Below the pieces are notes generated by a model. It searched no databases. It was given only the letters and a program-made list of their open reading frames with translations, and was not told the DNA's origin. The position numbers and the translations under genes were made by a program. From the NCBI RefSeq assembly GCF_900109095.1, contig NZ_FNYZ01000020.1:1-64000 (forward strand): a stretch of 64,000 nucleotides of DNA, read 5' to 3'. Shown piece by piece: positions 50,702 through 59,033 of this stretch (position 1 is the stretch's first letter; each line of letters begins with the position of its first letter). This DNA comes from Sphingobium sp. AP50. GTDB taxonomy: Bacteria > Pseudomonadota > Alphaproteobacteria > Sphingomonadales > Sphingomonadaceae.

Positions 50702-50717
50702 TTTGCATATCCGCAAG
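50702..50717. promoter_or_regulatory. CTTGC-N6-GCAA palindrome, site 4 (TonB receptor)
   Basis: TTTGCATATCCGCAAG, immediately after the -10 box and 25 bp downstream of site 3. The reverse complement CTTGCGGATATGCAAA fits the shared pattern. Confidence 0.5.
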
Positions 50718-50751
50718 AACAAACATCATCGGCGGACTGGGGAGAACAGAT

Positions 50752-52941
50752 ATGGGCAAGGAGTTCAGGTTAGCAGTTTCACCTCTGATGGCATCCGCCG
50801 TTGCGCTCGCCATAGCGAGCGGAGGCACTGCATTCGCACAAGAGAATAACCAGGGATTTGGCGACATTGTCGTCACGGCAAACAAGCGCGAGCAGAGCTT
50901 GCAGAAGGTGCCGATCGCCATCTCGGCCTTTGACGAAACGGCCGTCCGGGCGGCACGGATCGAGAATTTCAGGGACGTTGTTCTGCGCATCCCGAACTTC
51001 TACGCCGACAGCGTTTCCAGAACCCAGACCTCCATCGCCATGCGCGGTGCAGGATCCCTTGAAGACTCACCCGGCTCCGACCAGGCGGTCGCGCTCTTCG
51101 TCGACGAGGTCTATGTCGGCGAAAATTCCGGCCTCGACTTCGACTTTTTCGACGTCGAACGTATCGAGGTCCTCCGTGGCCCACAGGGCACCCTCTTCGG
51201 GCGCAACGTCATGGGCGGCGCCGTCAGTATCATAACCCGCAAACCAACAACTGATACGACCGCGACGCTGGAAGGGACTTTCGGGCGCTTCAACCAGATT
51301 GATGTACGCGGGATGCTCGGCGGCGCGCTGATCAGCGATACGGTAATGGGGCAGATCGCCTTCAGTTCGAAGAACAGCGATGGCTATGCCCGCAATGAAG
51401 TGACTGGCAACCGCCTCGAACGCGACAACACCCAGAGCGTCCGCGGCAAGCTGCGCTTTCATCCGAGCGAGGATTTCGACGCAAATCTGAGCGTCAACTA
51501 TATGCGTGACAAGTCAAAGGGCATCGCGCGCAAGCTCTACGGGGACGTGCCGGCCGCGCTCAATGCACCCGATCAACTCGACGTGACCCAGCAGGACATG
51601 GACGGCGGATATGATCGCAAAGCATATGGCGCGACCCTCCGCCTTGACTACAAACTGCCAATTGGCACCATTACCTCGATCTCGGCCTATCGATATGGGC
51701 TTCACCGGACGAACGTCGACCTCGACGGCACGCCTCTCGAAATCGCGGAGTTCAAGCTCCAGCAGAACCGGGTGAAGCAGCTTTCCCAGGAACTGCGCCT
51801 GGGCGGCACGGCCGGCGATCTCGACTATGTGCTCGGTGTCTATTACCTCAACGTGAAACTGCGCCGGAACGAATTTCTGACGGTCGAGGGCTATCCCGGA
51901 TCGCTGTTCGATGAAATCGCACCGGGCGGCACCGTCGCCCCCGAGGGGCGAGGTCAGTATATCAATACCGAAAGCTATGCCGGCTTTGGTCAATTCACCT
52001 GGCATGTCAGCGATCGGCTCCGCCTGACCGGTGGCGCGCGCTACTCCTGGGAGAAGAAGTCCGGGCAAACCTATTGCCTTCAGGACGGCATCCTCTGCTC
52101 AGCCTATCTGCTCGACGTAAGCGATCACTGGAGCGCCCTTACGCCAAAGGCCACTATCGACTTCGACGTTGCCGATGGCATCATGGCCTACGCCACAGTC
52201 GCGCGCGGGTTCAAGGGCGGCGGTTTCGCGTCGGACTTTCCAGATGCCGAAAGCGCACGGGCGGGCGGGTCCTTCGACCCCGAATTTGCCTGGAGCTATG
52301 AAGCAGGCATCAAGGCGCGCTGGTTCGACAATCACCTCCAGACGAACGTCACCGCATATCGTGTGGACTATTCCGACCTGCAGGTCCGACAAATCAATGG
52401 TCCGTTCACCATTGTCGGCAACGCCGGCAAGTCTCAGGTCAAGGGTGTCGAACTGGAAATCGTGGCACGCCCCTTCGCTGGCGTCGAGATTTTCGGGAAT
52501 TACGCCTATACCGACGGAAAATATAAGTCGCTGGTCCTGGAAGATGCCGACTATTCAGGCAACCGCCTCATCCTGACGCCGAAGAATTCCTTCACGGTTG
52601 GCGGCAGCTATACCATGGAATTCGATGCGGATAGCTCGCTGACACTGCGCGGTGATGTTCTCTACAAGAGCAAAAGCTATCTCGACGTTTCCAACGATGA
52701 TCTGCTGACCGCAAAATATGATGGCGTCGTCAATCTGAGCGCTTCCTATCTGTTCGGTGGCGGCAAGTGGGAAGTCTCGCTGTTCGGCAAGAATGTCACC
52801 GGCGTCCGCACCCCCTCGACCGCGCAGGACTATTCGGTCTTCTTCCTTTCAGGCGATGATCTTGCCGCAGGCAAGCGCGTCATTGCGACCTCCTACAATC
52901 GCCCGACCACATACGGCGTTACGCTGCGCTGGAAATATTGA
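50752..52941 (+). CDS. TonB-dependent receptor (first)
   Basis: 729 aa, GGAG 8 bases before ATG. Signal peptide to about residue 30 (SGGTAFAQ), a TonB-box-like stretch GDIVVTANKREQSL, plug domain with GPQGTLFGRNVMGGAVSI (about 145-160) and a beta-barrel ending in aromatic VTLRWKY. It belongs to the large non-siderophore receptor group used by sphingomonads to import organic substrates. Its promoter carries two palindromes shared with the XRE-cupin gene. Followed 45 bp later by a hydrolase and an SDR. Confidence 0.95.
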   Translation: MGKEFRLAVSPLMASAVALAIASGGTAFAQENNQGFGDIVVTANKREQSLQKVPIAISAFDETAVRAARIENFRDVVLRIPNFYADSVSRTQTSIAMRGAGSLEDSPGSDQAVALFVDEVYVGENSGLDFDFFDVERIEVLRGPQGTLFGRNVMGGAVSIITRKPTTDTTATLEGTFGRFNQIDVRGMLGGALISDTVMGQIAFSSKNSDGYARNEVTGNRLERDNTQSVRGKLRFHPSEDFDANLSVNYMRDKSKGIARKLYGDVPAALNAPDQLDVTQQDMDGGYDRKAYGATLRLDYKLPIGTITSISAYRYGLHRTNVDLDGTPLEIAEFKLQQNRVKQLSQELRLGGTAGDLDYVLGVYYLNVKLRRNEFLTVEGYPGSLFDEIAPGGTVAPEGRGQYINTESYAGFGQFTWHVSDRLRLTGGARYSWEKKSGQTYCLQDGILCSAYLLDVSDHWSALTPKATIDFDVADGIMAYATVARGFKGGGFASDFPDAESARAGGSFDPEFAWSYEAGIKARWFDNHLQTNVTAYRVDYSDLQVRQINGPFTIVGNAGKSQVKGVELEIVARPFAGVEIFGNYAYTDGKYKSLVLEDADYSGNRLILTPKNSFTVGGSYTMEFDADSSLTLRGDVLYKSKSYLDVSNDDLLTAKYDGVVNLSASYLFGGGKWEVSLFGKNVTGVRTPSTAQDYSVFFLSGDDLAAGKRVIATSYNRPTTYGVTLRWKY

Positions 52942-52986
52942 TCGCGCAGATCGTCGAAAACCATCCCATAAACCAAGGAAGCTCAA

Positions 52987-54141
52987 GTGTTTCAGTATTT
53001 TCCCAAGAATTATTCATGGAGTCTCGCTGTCTCCTGTTCCATCGCGATGGGCGCGGAGATTTCCGAGCTCGAGGAAGCGCTTTCGCCGCTCGTATCGCTT
53101 GATGGACCGGCAGCGCATGAAGGCTGGTACCAGAACTGGCTGAAGCTCGGGCACAAGCTGACCGCGCTGGCAGACGCCGACGATGCGGCGGGCAATCTCT
53201 TTTCGGCCGCATCCAAATATAAGCGGGCAGCAAACTATTATCTCTTTGCTGAACGCATCGCATCCTGGTCCGACCCGCGCCGCCTGCATGCCTACAATCT
53301 GGGCATGACGGCCTTTCGCAAGGGCCTGGAGCGCTCGGGCGATCTGTGGGAACGCGTCGAGATTCCTTATGAGGACGGTGTCCTTTCAGGCTGGCTGCGC
53401 CTGGCCGAGAGCGAAGGCAAGCAGCCGGCTGTGATCTTCTATAATGGCTTCGATTCCATCAAGGAGATGCACTATCTCATCTATGCCGACATGTCGGCAA
53501 AGCGCGGCATCGCGACCCTCTTCGTCGACCAGGAAGGCACTGGCGAGGCCGTTCGCTATCACCACATCGCCAAGCGGAACAATACCGAGCTTTCGGCCGG
53601 AAAATTTTACGATGCACTGGCCGCCCACCCCGCCATCGACGCCGACCGGATCGGCCTGATCGGCCTCAGCATGGGTGGCTATTGCGCGCCCCGGGCGGCC
53701 GCGATGGACAAGCGGTTCAAATGTGTCGCAAGCCTTGGCGCTTTCTATGAACTCGACGCCAATTGGGAAGCCATCCTGCGCGGCGATACCGGGACCGGGC
53801 TGTCGGACGGCCTCCCCGAAAGCGGCATTCACGCCATGCATGTGACCAAGACCGATACGATCGACGATGCCGTGGCTGTCCTGAAGTCTCGCACGCTGGC
53901 CCCGGTGATAGATAAGGTCACCTGCCCGCTGCTCGTCGTCCATGGCGAGAATGATCGCCAGGTTGCCCTTGCCCACGCCCGCAAGACTGTGGCCGGCGCG
54001 GTCAACAGCAGCGATGCGCAGTTGCGCGTCTTCTCCGTCGCGGAAGGTTCGACCGAGCATTGCGGCGTCGACGTGATGAAGATGCAGGGCGAATATGTCT
54101 ACGATTGGGCCGCCCGCATCCTGGGAGGGCACGTCGCATGA
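52987..54141 (+). CDS. Alpha/beta hydrolase, possible C-C bond hydrolase
   Basis: 384 aa from GTG 52987 with AAGGAAG upstream. An N-terminal helical region (about 1-120; YQNWLKLGHKLTALADADDA) precedes the hydrolase core: nucleophile Ser228 in IGLSMGGY, Asp in VVHGENDRQVAL and His in STEHCGVDV. This two-part layout and length resemble 2,6-dihydroxypseudooxynicotine hydrolase and related polyketide-shortening enzymes, which cut C-C bonds beside a ketone; an esterase is the simpler alternative. The SDR start overlaps its stop. Confidence 0.85.
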   Translation: MFQYFPKNYSWSLAVSCSIAMGAEISELEEALSPLVSLDGPAAHEGWYQNWLKLGHKLTALADADDAAGNLFSAASKYKRAANYYLFAERIASWSDPRRLHAYNLGMTAFRKGLERSGDLWERVEIPYEDGVLSGWLRLAESEGKQPAVIFYNGFDSIKEMHYLIYADMSAKRGIATLFVDQEGTGEAVRYHHIAKRNNTELSAGKFYDALAAHPAIDADRIGLIGLSMGGYCAPRAAAMDKRFKCVASLGAFYELDANWEAILRGDTGTGLSDGLPESGIHAMHVTKTDTIDDAVAVLKSRTLAPVIDKVTCPLLVVHGENDRQVALAHARKTVAGAVNSSDAQLRVFSVAEGSTEHCGVDVMKMQGEYVYDWAARILGGHVA

Positions 54142-54911
54142 GCCGCTTCCAGGACAAGATCGCCGTTGTCACGGGCGGAAGCTCCGGCATCGGAGAAACC
54201 ATCGCTCGCAAGCTGGCCGAGGAAGGGGCGGTCGTCCATGTGGTGGCCAGCGGCAGTCTGGCCAAGGCTCAAGCCGTTGCCTCGTCCATCGTGGCGAGCG
54301 GCGGGCGAGCAGAAGGAGTGGTCGCGGACGTCCGGGACAGCGAGGCGCTCAAGACGCTGTGCGCGGGCATCATCGTCGAACATGGTCGCATCGATATCTG
54401 GGTCAATGCAGCAGGTCTCTTCCTTGCTTCCCCGGCGGGAGACACGGAGAGCGACATCCTCGACAAGATGATCGACACCAACGTTAAGGGAACGTGGAAT
54501 GGCGTTCAGGCCGTCGTGCCGCACATGAAAGCGGCTGGAGGCGGCAAGATCCTGAACTTCTCCTCCGTTGCGGGCCTGACCGCATTCAAGGGGTTCGCGA
54601 TCTACAGCGCCAGCAAGGCTGCCATCGCGATGATGACGAAGGTACTGGGGGCCGAACTCGCGCCCTTCAACATCAACGTCAACGCCATCGCGCCAGGCAA
54701 TACAGAGACGCCTATGAATGAGGCGATGCGTAATGACCCATCGCAAGCGGCAATCCTCGATGCCATGAACGCGATGACGCCCAGCAACCATACCTTCTCG
54801 AAGCCGGAGGAGATTGCCGCGGCAGCCCTCTTCCTCGTCTCGTCCGAAGCTCGCCCGATGCACGGAAGCATCCTGCTGGCGGACGAAGGCATCTCGGCCG
54901 CTATCGGCTGA
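54138..54911 (+). CDS. SDR family oxidoreductase (first)
   Basis: 257 aa from ATG 54138 (ATGA overlap with the hydrolase stop). NAD(P) motif VTGGSSGIGE, NAAG, catalytic Ser/Tyr/Lys in NFSSVAG and YSASKAA, and a C-terminal GSILLADEGISAAIG. Likely interconverts an alcohol and a ketone in the pathway served by the receptor and hydrolase. Convergent with the GntR gene. Confidence 0.92.
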   Translation: MSRFQDKIAVVTGGSSGIGETIARKLAEEGAVVHVVASGSLAKAQAVASSIVASGGRAEGVVADVRDSEALKTLCAGIIVEHGRIDIWVNAAGLFLASPAGDTESDILDKMIDTNVKGTWNGVQAVVPHMKAAGGGKILNFSSVAGLTAFKGFAIYSASKAAIAMMTKVLGAELAPFNINVNAIAPGNTETPMNEAMRNDPSQAAILDAMNAMTPSNHTFSKPEEIAAAALFLVSSEARPMHGSILLADEGISAAIG

Positions 54912-54960
54912 GGCAATGGCCATGCGCGCTTTCTCTCACCCTCAAGGCACGCATGGCCCT

Positions 54961-55674
54961 TCAGCTAGCCGAGCAGGCAAGCTGCCTCAGAACGATTTCT
55001 GCATTTTCAACAATATCCTCGCGCAGAGCAGCCTCCACCAAAACCGGATCTTGCCGACGAAGTCCTTCAAGTATGCGAACATGCTGAATGTAGGTGTCGG
55101 CCTTCGACGGCACACTCTCGATCATATTCAGAGCAGGGCCTACCCGCAGCCAGAGGTTCTCGATCATCGCGAGCGCACTCGGCATCCGAGCCGCCCGATA
55201 TATGGTGAAATGAAAGCTGAAATTCTGACGCAGGGTCTCAGGCCAGGAACAGGCGCGCGTCAGGCGATCATGCGCTTCCTGCGCAATCCGAATTTCCTCA
55301 GCTCTTATGTGGCGAGCGGCGTGCCGCACGACCAGCCCCTCCAGTTCGAGACGCACAAGCAGCAATTCCTCATAGTCGTCAGGCTGCATTGGCGGAATGA
55401 CATATCCGCTTTTGGCGACACTTTGGACGGCCCCATCCCCTTCAAGTCGCTTGAGGGCTTCTCGTACAGGCATCTGGCTCACCCCGAGCGCCTCACCGAC
55501 CGAGCGACTGGAAATACGATCCCCCAAAAGCAGACTGCCGCTCATGATCGCCTTTCGCAGCGATTGATAGACCTGCCGGTCAAGAGGTCCGTCATGCTCG
55601 TCAAGTGGAGAAAGAACGGGCGCTGGAACACGGCTTCGATTGCGTACTCCCGGTGTGGTGATTGTTTCAGTCAT
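54961..55674 (-). CDS. GntR family regulator (FadR/FCD type)
   Basis: 237 aa from ATG 55674. Winged HTH at about residues 30-100 (DRQVYQSLRKAIMSGSLLLG; SVGEALGVSQMPVREALKRLEGDGAV) and an all-helical FCD ligand domain (LLLVRLELEGLVVRHAA; HFTIYRAARMPSALAMIENLWLRVG). Divergent from the second TonB receptor with a 168-bp gap containing a palindrome over the -10 box, so it probably represses that receptor and the downstream genes until an acid or keto-acid effector binds. Confidence 0.93.
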   Translation of the reverse strand: MTETITTPGVRNRSRVPAPVLSPLDEHDGPLDRQVYQSLRKAIMSGSLLLGDRISSRSVGEALGVSQMPVREALKRLEGDGAVQSVAKSGYVIPPMQPDDYEELLLVRLELEGLVVRHAARHIRAEEIRIAQEAHDRLTRACSWPETLRQNFSFHFTIYRAARMPSALAMIENLWLRVGPALNMIESVPSKADTYIQHVRILEGLRRQDPVLVEAALREDIVENAEIVLRQLACSAS

Positions 55675-55783
55675 CCTGTTTCCATTCCAACAGTCCACGT
55701 CCCAGTGCCAGCCCGGATGCGCGTAGAGCCTCTCTCGCGCTCGTCATCGCAAATCACACGTAACCAGCATGTCACATACCATC

Positions 55784-55830
55784 TTGACACGACCGGCAAT
55801 CCAAACCTTTATCTGCGATCTCAGATAAAG
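55784..55830 (+). promoter_or_regulatory. Putative promoter and operator of second TonB receptor
   Basis: TTGACA (55784-55789), 17-base spacer, CTTTAT (55807-55812) as a weak -10. A perfect inverted repeat CTTTATCTG-N6-CAGATAAAG (55807-55830) begins exactly at the -10. This fits a repressor site for the divergent GntR protein. The AAAGGGG ribosome site follows. Confidence 0.6.
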
Positions 55831-55842
55831 GGGAAATTAGTC

Positions 55843-58032
55843 ATGCATAGGGGACACAACAAGGGATATCGCATCGCAAACCGCCTTCTGACGCTGCTCG
55901 CGACGACAGCGGTCTGCGGCGCTGCAAACGCACAGGAAAACAATCAGGGCGATATTGTCGTCACCGCACAAAAACGGCAGCAGACTGCGCAGTCGGTCGG
56001 CATTTCGATGCAGGCCTTCGGCGCTGAAGAACTGACTTCAAGAGGGGTCAGCAACGCATCCCAGCTCGTAAACATCACGCCGGGCCTGAGCACATCGGGC
56101 GCGTTCGCTGGCGACACTTTGGCATTCGGCATTCGCGGCGTAGTTCAGCAGGATTTCGGCGGCCAGTCGGAGTCGCCCGTCGCCACCTATGTCGATGACA
56201 GCTATGTCGCGAGCGCAAGCGTTGCCGGCATTGGCCTTTTCGACGTTGAGCGCGTGGAAGTCCTAAAAGGGCCGCAAGGTACGCTTTTCGGACGCAACGC
56301 AACTGGCGGCGTCGTAAATATCTTTACGCGAGAACCCACATCATCAGCCAACGGCTTCGTAAAAGCAGACTATGGTTCCCATGACAGCATGCGACTCGAA
56401 GCCGCGACCGGTGGCCCGATAAGTGACACGCTCAGCTTTCGCGTTGCGGGCCTGTTCGATCGAAACGGCGCATGGGTGAAGAACAAGAATGCTCAGGGCG
56501 ATGACCTAGGCAACAAAGAGCAAGCCGTTCTCCGACTTCGCCTCGCTTATAAGCCGACGGCCCATTTGTCGCTGCTGCTCACCGGCTTCATCGCGCGGCA
56601 GACCAGTTCCTGGGCGCCGTATTTCTCCCAGGCTGTCGCACCTATCCTCAACAACGCTGGCGATGTCGTCGACTCGACGATCGTCAGCGGCGACACCTTT
56701 TTCGGACCGCCAAGCGACATCAAGAACCTGACCATCGATTCCGAATCTGCGCGCAGTTCAGGCGGTCGGAAAAGCGCATCTGGCGTGACGCTCAAAACCA
56801 CGTGGGATTTCGGACCTACGCTTACATCGATTACCGATGTCAAAACGGCACGATCCCGCCAGGCGATCGATGACGAAGTATCGCCCACCTATTTTCTGAA
56901 CAGCATTTCGCAGGATTTTGCCAAAAGCCTCTCGCAAGAGCTTCGCCTCAGCGGCACCGCGCCCCAATTGCGGTGGTTCACCGGTGCCTATTATCTGCAC
57001 ATCAAGAGCGGCACCAATCCCGCCGACCTGATCGTCGCGCCGGCCGACCTCATCACGCGTGACGAATATAACCTTAGAACCAACTCTTACTCAGCATTCG
57101 GGCAGGTTGAGTATGACCTTTCTTCAAGGCTGACCCTCATTGCCGGTGGCCGTGTCACATTGGAACGCAAGGCATTCGACTATCAATCGACAAATCTGAC
57201 ACTTGCGGAGGTCGTGGTCGGGCCAGCGCGCACCCCCTACTCCGGCAACATGTCGGATACGCTCTATTCGGCAAAAGCGCAGATTGAATATAAGCCGTCG
57301 CAGGACGTCCTCATCTATGCGGGCTTTAACAGGGGCGTGAAAGCAGGCAGCTTCAACGCGCCTCTGGCGGGCGGAACATCCTATCCCGACAGCGACATAC
57401 CCTATGCGCCGGAAACGCTGAACGCCTATGAAATCGGCGTGAAGTCGGACCTGTTCGATCGCCTTCTCCGGCTGAACGCATCGACCTTCTATTATGACTA
57501 TGACGACTATCAGGCATTCAAGGTCATCGGCCTTTCGACGCAGGTTTCCAACAATCGCTCCAAAATCTACGGGGGCGAACTTGATGCCACGCTGCGGCCC
57601 ATTGACGGCCTGACGCTGAGGGGCTGGGCAAGCTACACGCATGATCGTGTCTACGACGTATCGATCAGCGGCCAGCCGACACTGCTCACCCGTGTTGCGC
57701 CGAACACCTCCAAGTGGAAGGCTGGCGCCCTTGCTCGATATGAAACCGACCTCGCCGGTGGTAGTCTGAGCTTCCAGGGCGATCTCAACTATACCAGCCG
57801 CTTCTGGTTCTCGCTGACAAACTACAGTGCGACAGAGGTCAAGAAATATGCCCTGCTGGGCCTCGGCCTGGGCTGGGACAAGGGCGATTGGTCGATCCTG
57901 GGGCAGGTCTCCAACCTCACCGACAAACGATACAAGACCGTTGGGTTCGACCTCAACGCCTTCTGCGGCTGCTCGCAGGTCGGCATCGGCCAGCCTCGCT
58001 GGTTCCGCCTTAGCATTACACGAAATTTCTAA
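55843..58032 (+). CDS. TonB-dependent receptor (second)
   Basis: 729 aa from ATG 55843; the frame is open far upstream but that part is antisense to the GntR gene. Signal peptide to about residue 31 (CGAANAQ), TonB-box-like GDIVVTAQKRQQTAQS, plug with GPQGTLFGRNATGGVVNI, and a barrel ending WFRLSITRNF. A Cys pair (FCGCSQ) lies near the C-terminus. Same family and length as the first receptor but clearly diverged. It heads the keto-acid cleavage/HyuAB operon. Confidence 0.94.
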   Translation: MHRGHNKGYRIANRLLTLLATTAVCGAANAQENNQGDIVVTAQKRQQTAQSVGISMQAFGAEELTSRGVSNASQLVNITPGLSTSGAFAGDTLAFGIRGVVQQDFGGQSESPVATYVDDSYVASASVAGIGLFDVERVEVLKGPQGTLFGRNATGGVVNIFTREPTSSANGFVKADYGSHDSMRLEAATGGPISDTLSFRVAGLFDRNGAWVKNKNAQGDDLGNKEQAVLRLRLAYKPTAHLSLLLTGFIARQTSSWAPYFSQAVAPILNNAGDVVDSTIVSGDTFFGPPSDIKNLTIDSESARSSGGRKSASGVTLKTTWDFGPTLTSITDVKTARSRQAIDDEVSPTYFLNSISQDFAKSLSQELRLSGTAPQLRWFTGAYYLHIKSGTNPADLIVAPADLITRDEYNLRTNSYSAFGQVEYDLSSRLTLIAGGRVTLERKAFDYQSTNLTLAEVVVGPARTPYSGNMSDTLYSAKAQIEYKPSQDVLIYAGFNRGVKAGSFNAPLAGGTSYPDSDIPYAPETLNAYEIGVKSDLFDRLLRLNASTFYYDYDDYQAFKVIGLSTQVSNNRSKIYGGELDATLRPIDGLTLRGWASYTHDRVYDVSISGQPTLLTRVAPNTSKWKAGALARYETDLAGGSLSFQGDLNYTSRFWFSLTNYSATEVKKYALLGLGLGWDKGDWSILGQVSNLTDKRYKTVGFDLNAFCGCSQVGIGQPRWFRLSITRNF

Positions 58033-58038
58033 GAACGA

Positions 58039-58062
58039 CGGGCGGCCGTCAGGGCCGCCCCG
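58039..58062 (+). repeat. Intercistronic hairpin between receptor and cleavage enzyme
   Basis: CGGGCGGCC-GTCA-GGGCCGCCCCG: a strong GC stem with no T run. It may stabilise the receptor mRNA or partly stop transcription, giving unequal expression within the operon. Confidence 0.65.
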
Positions 58063-58085
58063 GAACGCATGGACAGGGTAAGAAT

Positions 58086-59015
58086 ATGCAAGAAAAGGTC
58101 ATCATAACCTGCGCTGTCACCGGAGGGCTGCACACCCCCACGATGACGCCCTATCTGCCGATCACGCCAGACGAGATCGCAGACGCCGCGATCGGTGCCG
58201 CCGAAGCCGGCGCCGCCATCATCCATCTCCACGCCCGCAACCCGGAAAATGGCCGCCCTGTTCAGGACCCGGACCTGTTCATGCAGTTCCTGCCCCGTAT
58301 CAAACAGGCGTCCGACGCCGTGGTGAACATCACCACTGGCGGCGGGCTTGGCATGGCGCTCGACGAAAGGCTGAAACCCGCGCATCGCGCCAAGCCGGAA
58401 GTCTGCAGCCTCAACATGGGCACGATGAACTTCTGCGCCTTCGAACTGGTCAACAAGTATAAGGAATGGCGCTTCGACTGGGAAAAGCCCTATCTCGAAA
58501 GCACGAAGGACCTGATCTACCCCAACACCTATGCAATGCTTGAACGCATCATGGTGGAGGTCGGGCAGGCCTATGGCACACGGTTCGAGTTCGAATGCTT
58601 CGATCTCAGCCATCTCGAAGCCGTCCGCTACTTCGCCGACAAGGGCCTGATCAAGCCGCCCTTCCTGATCCAGGGCATTTTCGGTGTCATGGGTGGAATG
58701 GGTGCCACGATCGAAAATCTCGTCCATTTCAAGGGCGTCGCTGATCGCCTGTTCGGTGATGACCTGGTCTTCTCATCCTTTGCCGTCGGTCGGCAGCAGA
58801 TGCACTTTCTGACTGTCGCAGCGATCATGGGTGGATCTGTTCGCGTAGGTCTTGAAGACAGCGTCTACATTGCCCGCGGCGAGCTCGCCACGTCCAATGC
58901 CCAGCAGGTGCTCAAGATCCGTCGCATCGTCGAGGAACTGGGCATGGAAATCGCCACCCCCGACGAAGCCCGTGCGCGCCTTGCCCTCAAGGGCGGCGAC
59001 CGCGTCGATTTCTGA
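58086..59015 (+). CDS. Beta-keto acid cleavage enzyme (BKACE, Kce family)
   Basis: 309 aa TIM barrel. Zinc ligands His47 and His49 in IIHLHARNP, NITTGGG, MNFCAF and the C-terminal RVGLEDS with the third ligand Glu are all present. The family condenses a beta-keto acid with acetyl-CoA and cleaves it to acetoacetate and a new acyl-CoA; the founding member uses 3-keto-5-aminohexanoate from lysine. No lysine-fermentation genes are nearby, so the substrate here is another beta-keto acid. First enzyme after the receptor. Confidence 0.93.
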   Translation: MQEKVIITCAVTGGLHTPTMTPYLPITPDEIADAAIGAAEAGAAIIHLHARNPENGRPVQDPDLFMQFLPRIKQASDAVVNITTGGGLGMALDERLKPAHRAKPEVCSLNMGTMNFCAFELVNKYKEWRFDWEKPYLESTKDLIYPNTYAMLERIMVEVGQAYGTRFEFECFDLSHLEAVRYFADKGLIKPPFLIQGIFGVMGGMGATIENLVHFKGVADRLFGDDLVFSSFAVGRQQMHFLTVAAIMGGSVRVGLEDSVYIARGELATSNAQQVLKIRRIVEELGMEIATPDEARARLALKGGDRVDF

Positions 59016-59033
59016 AAACCGGAAGGATAGATC

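Noticed and set aside
54814..55842. N-terminal extension of the second TonB receptor frame (over 340 extra residues)
   Set aside because: It runs antisense through the GntR gene, has no signal peptide, and a proper signal peptide, ribosome site and promoter exist for ATG 55843.
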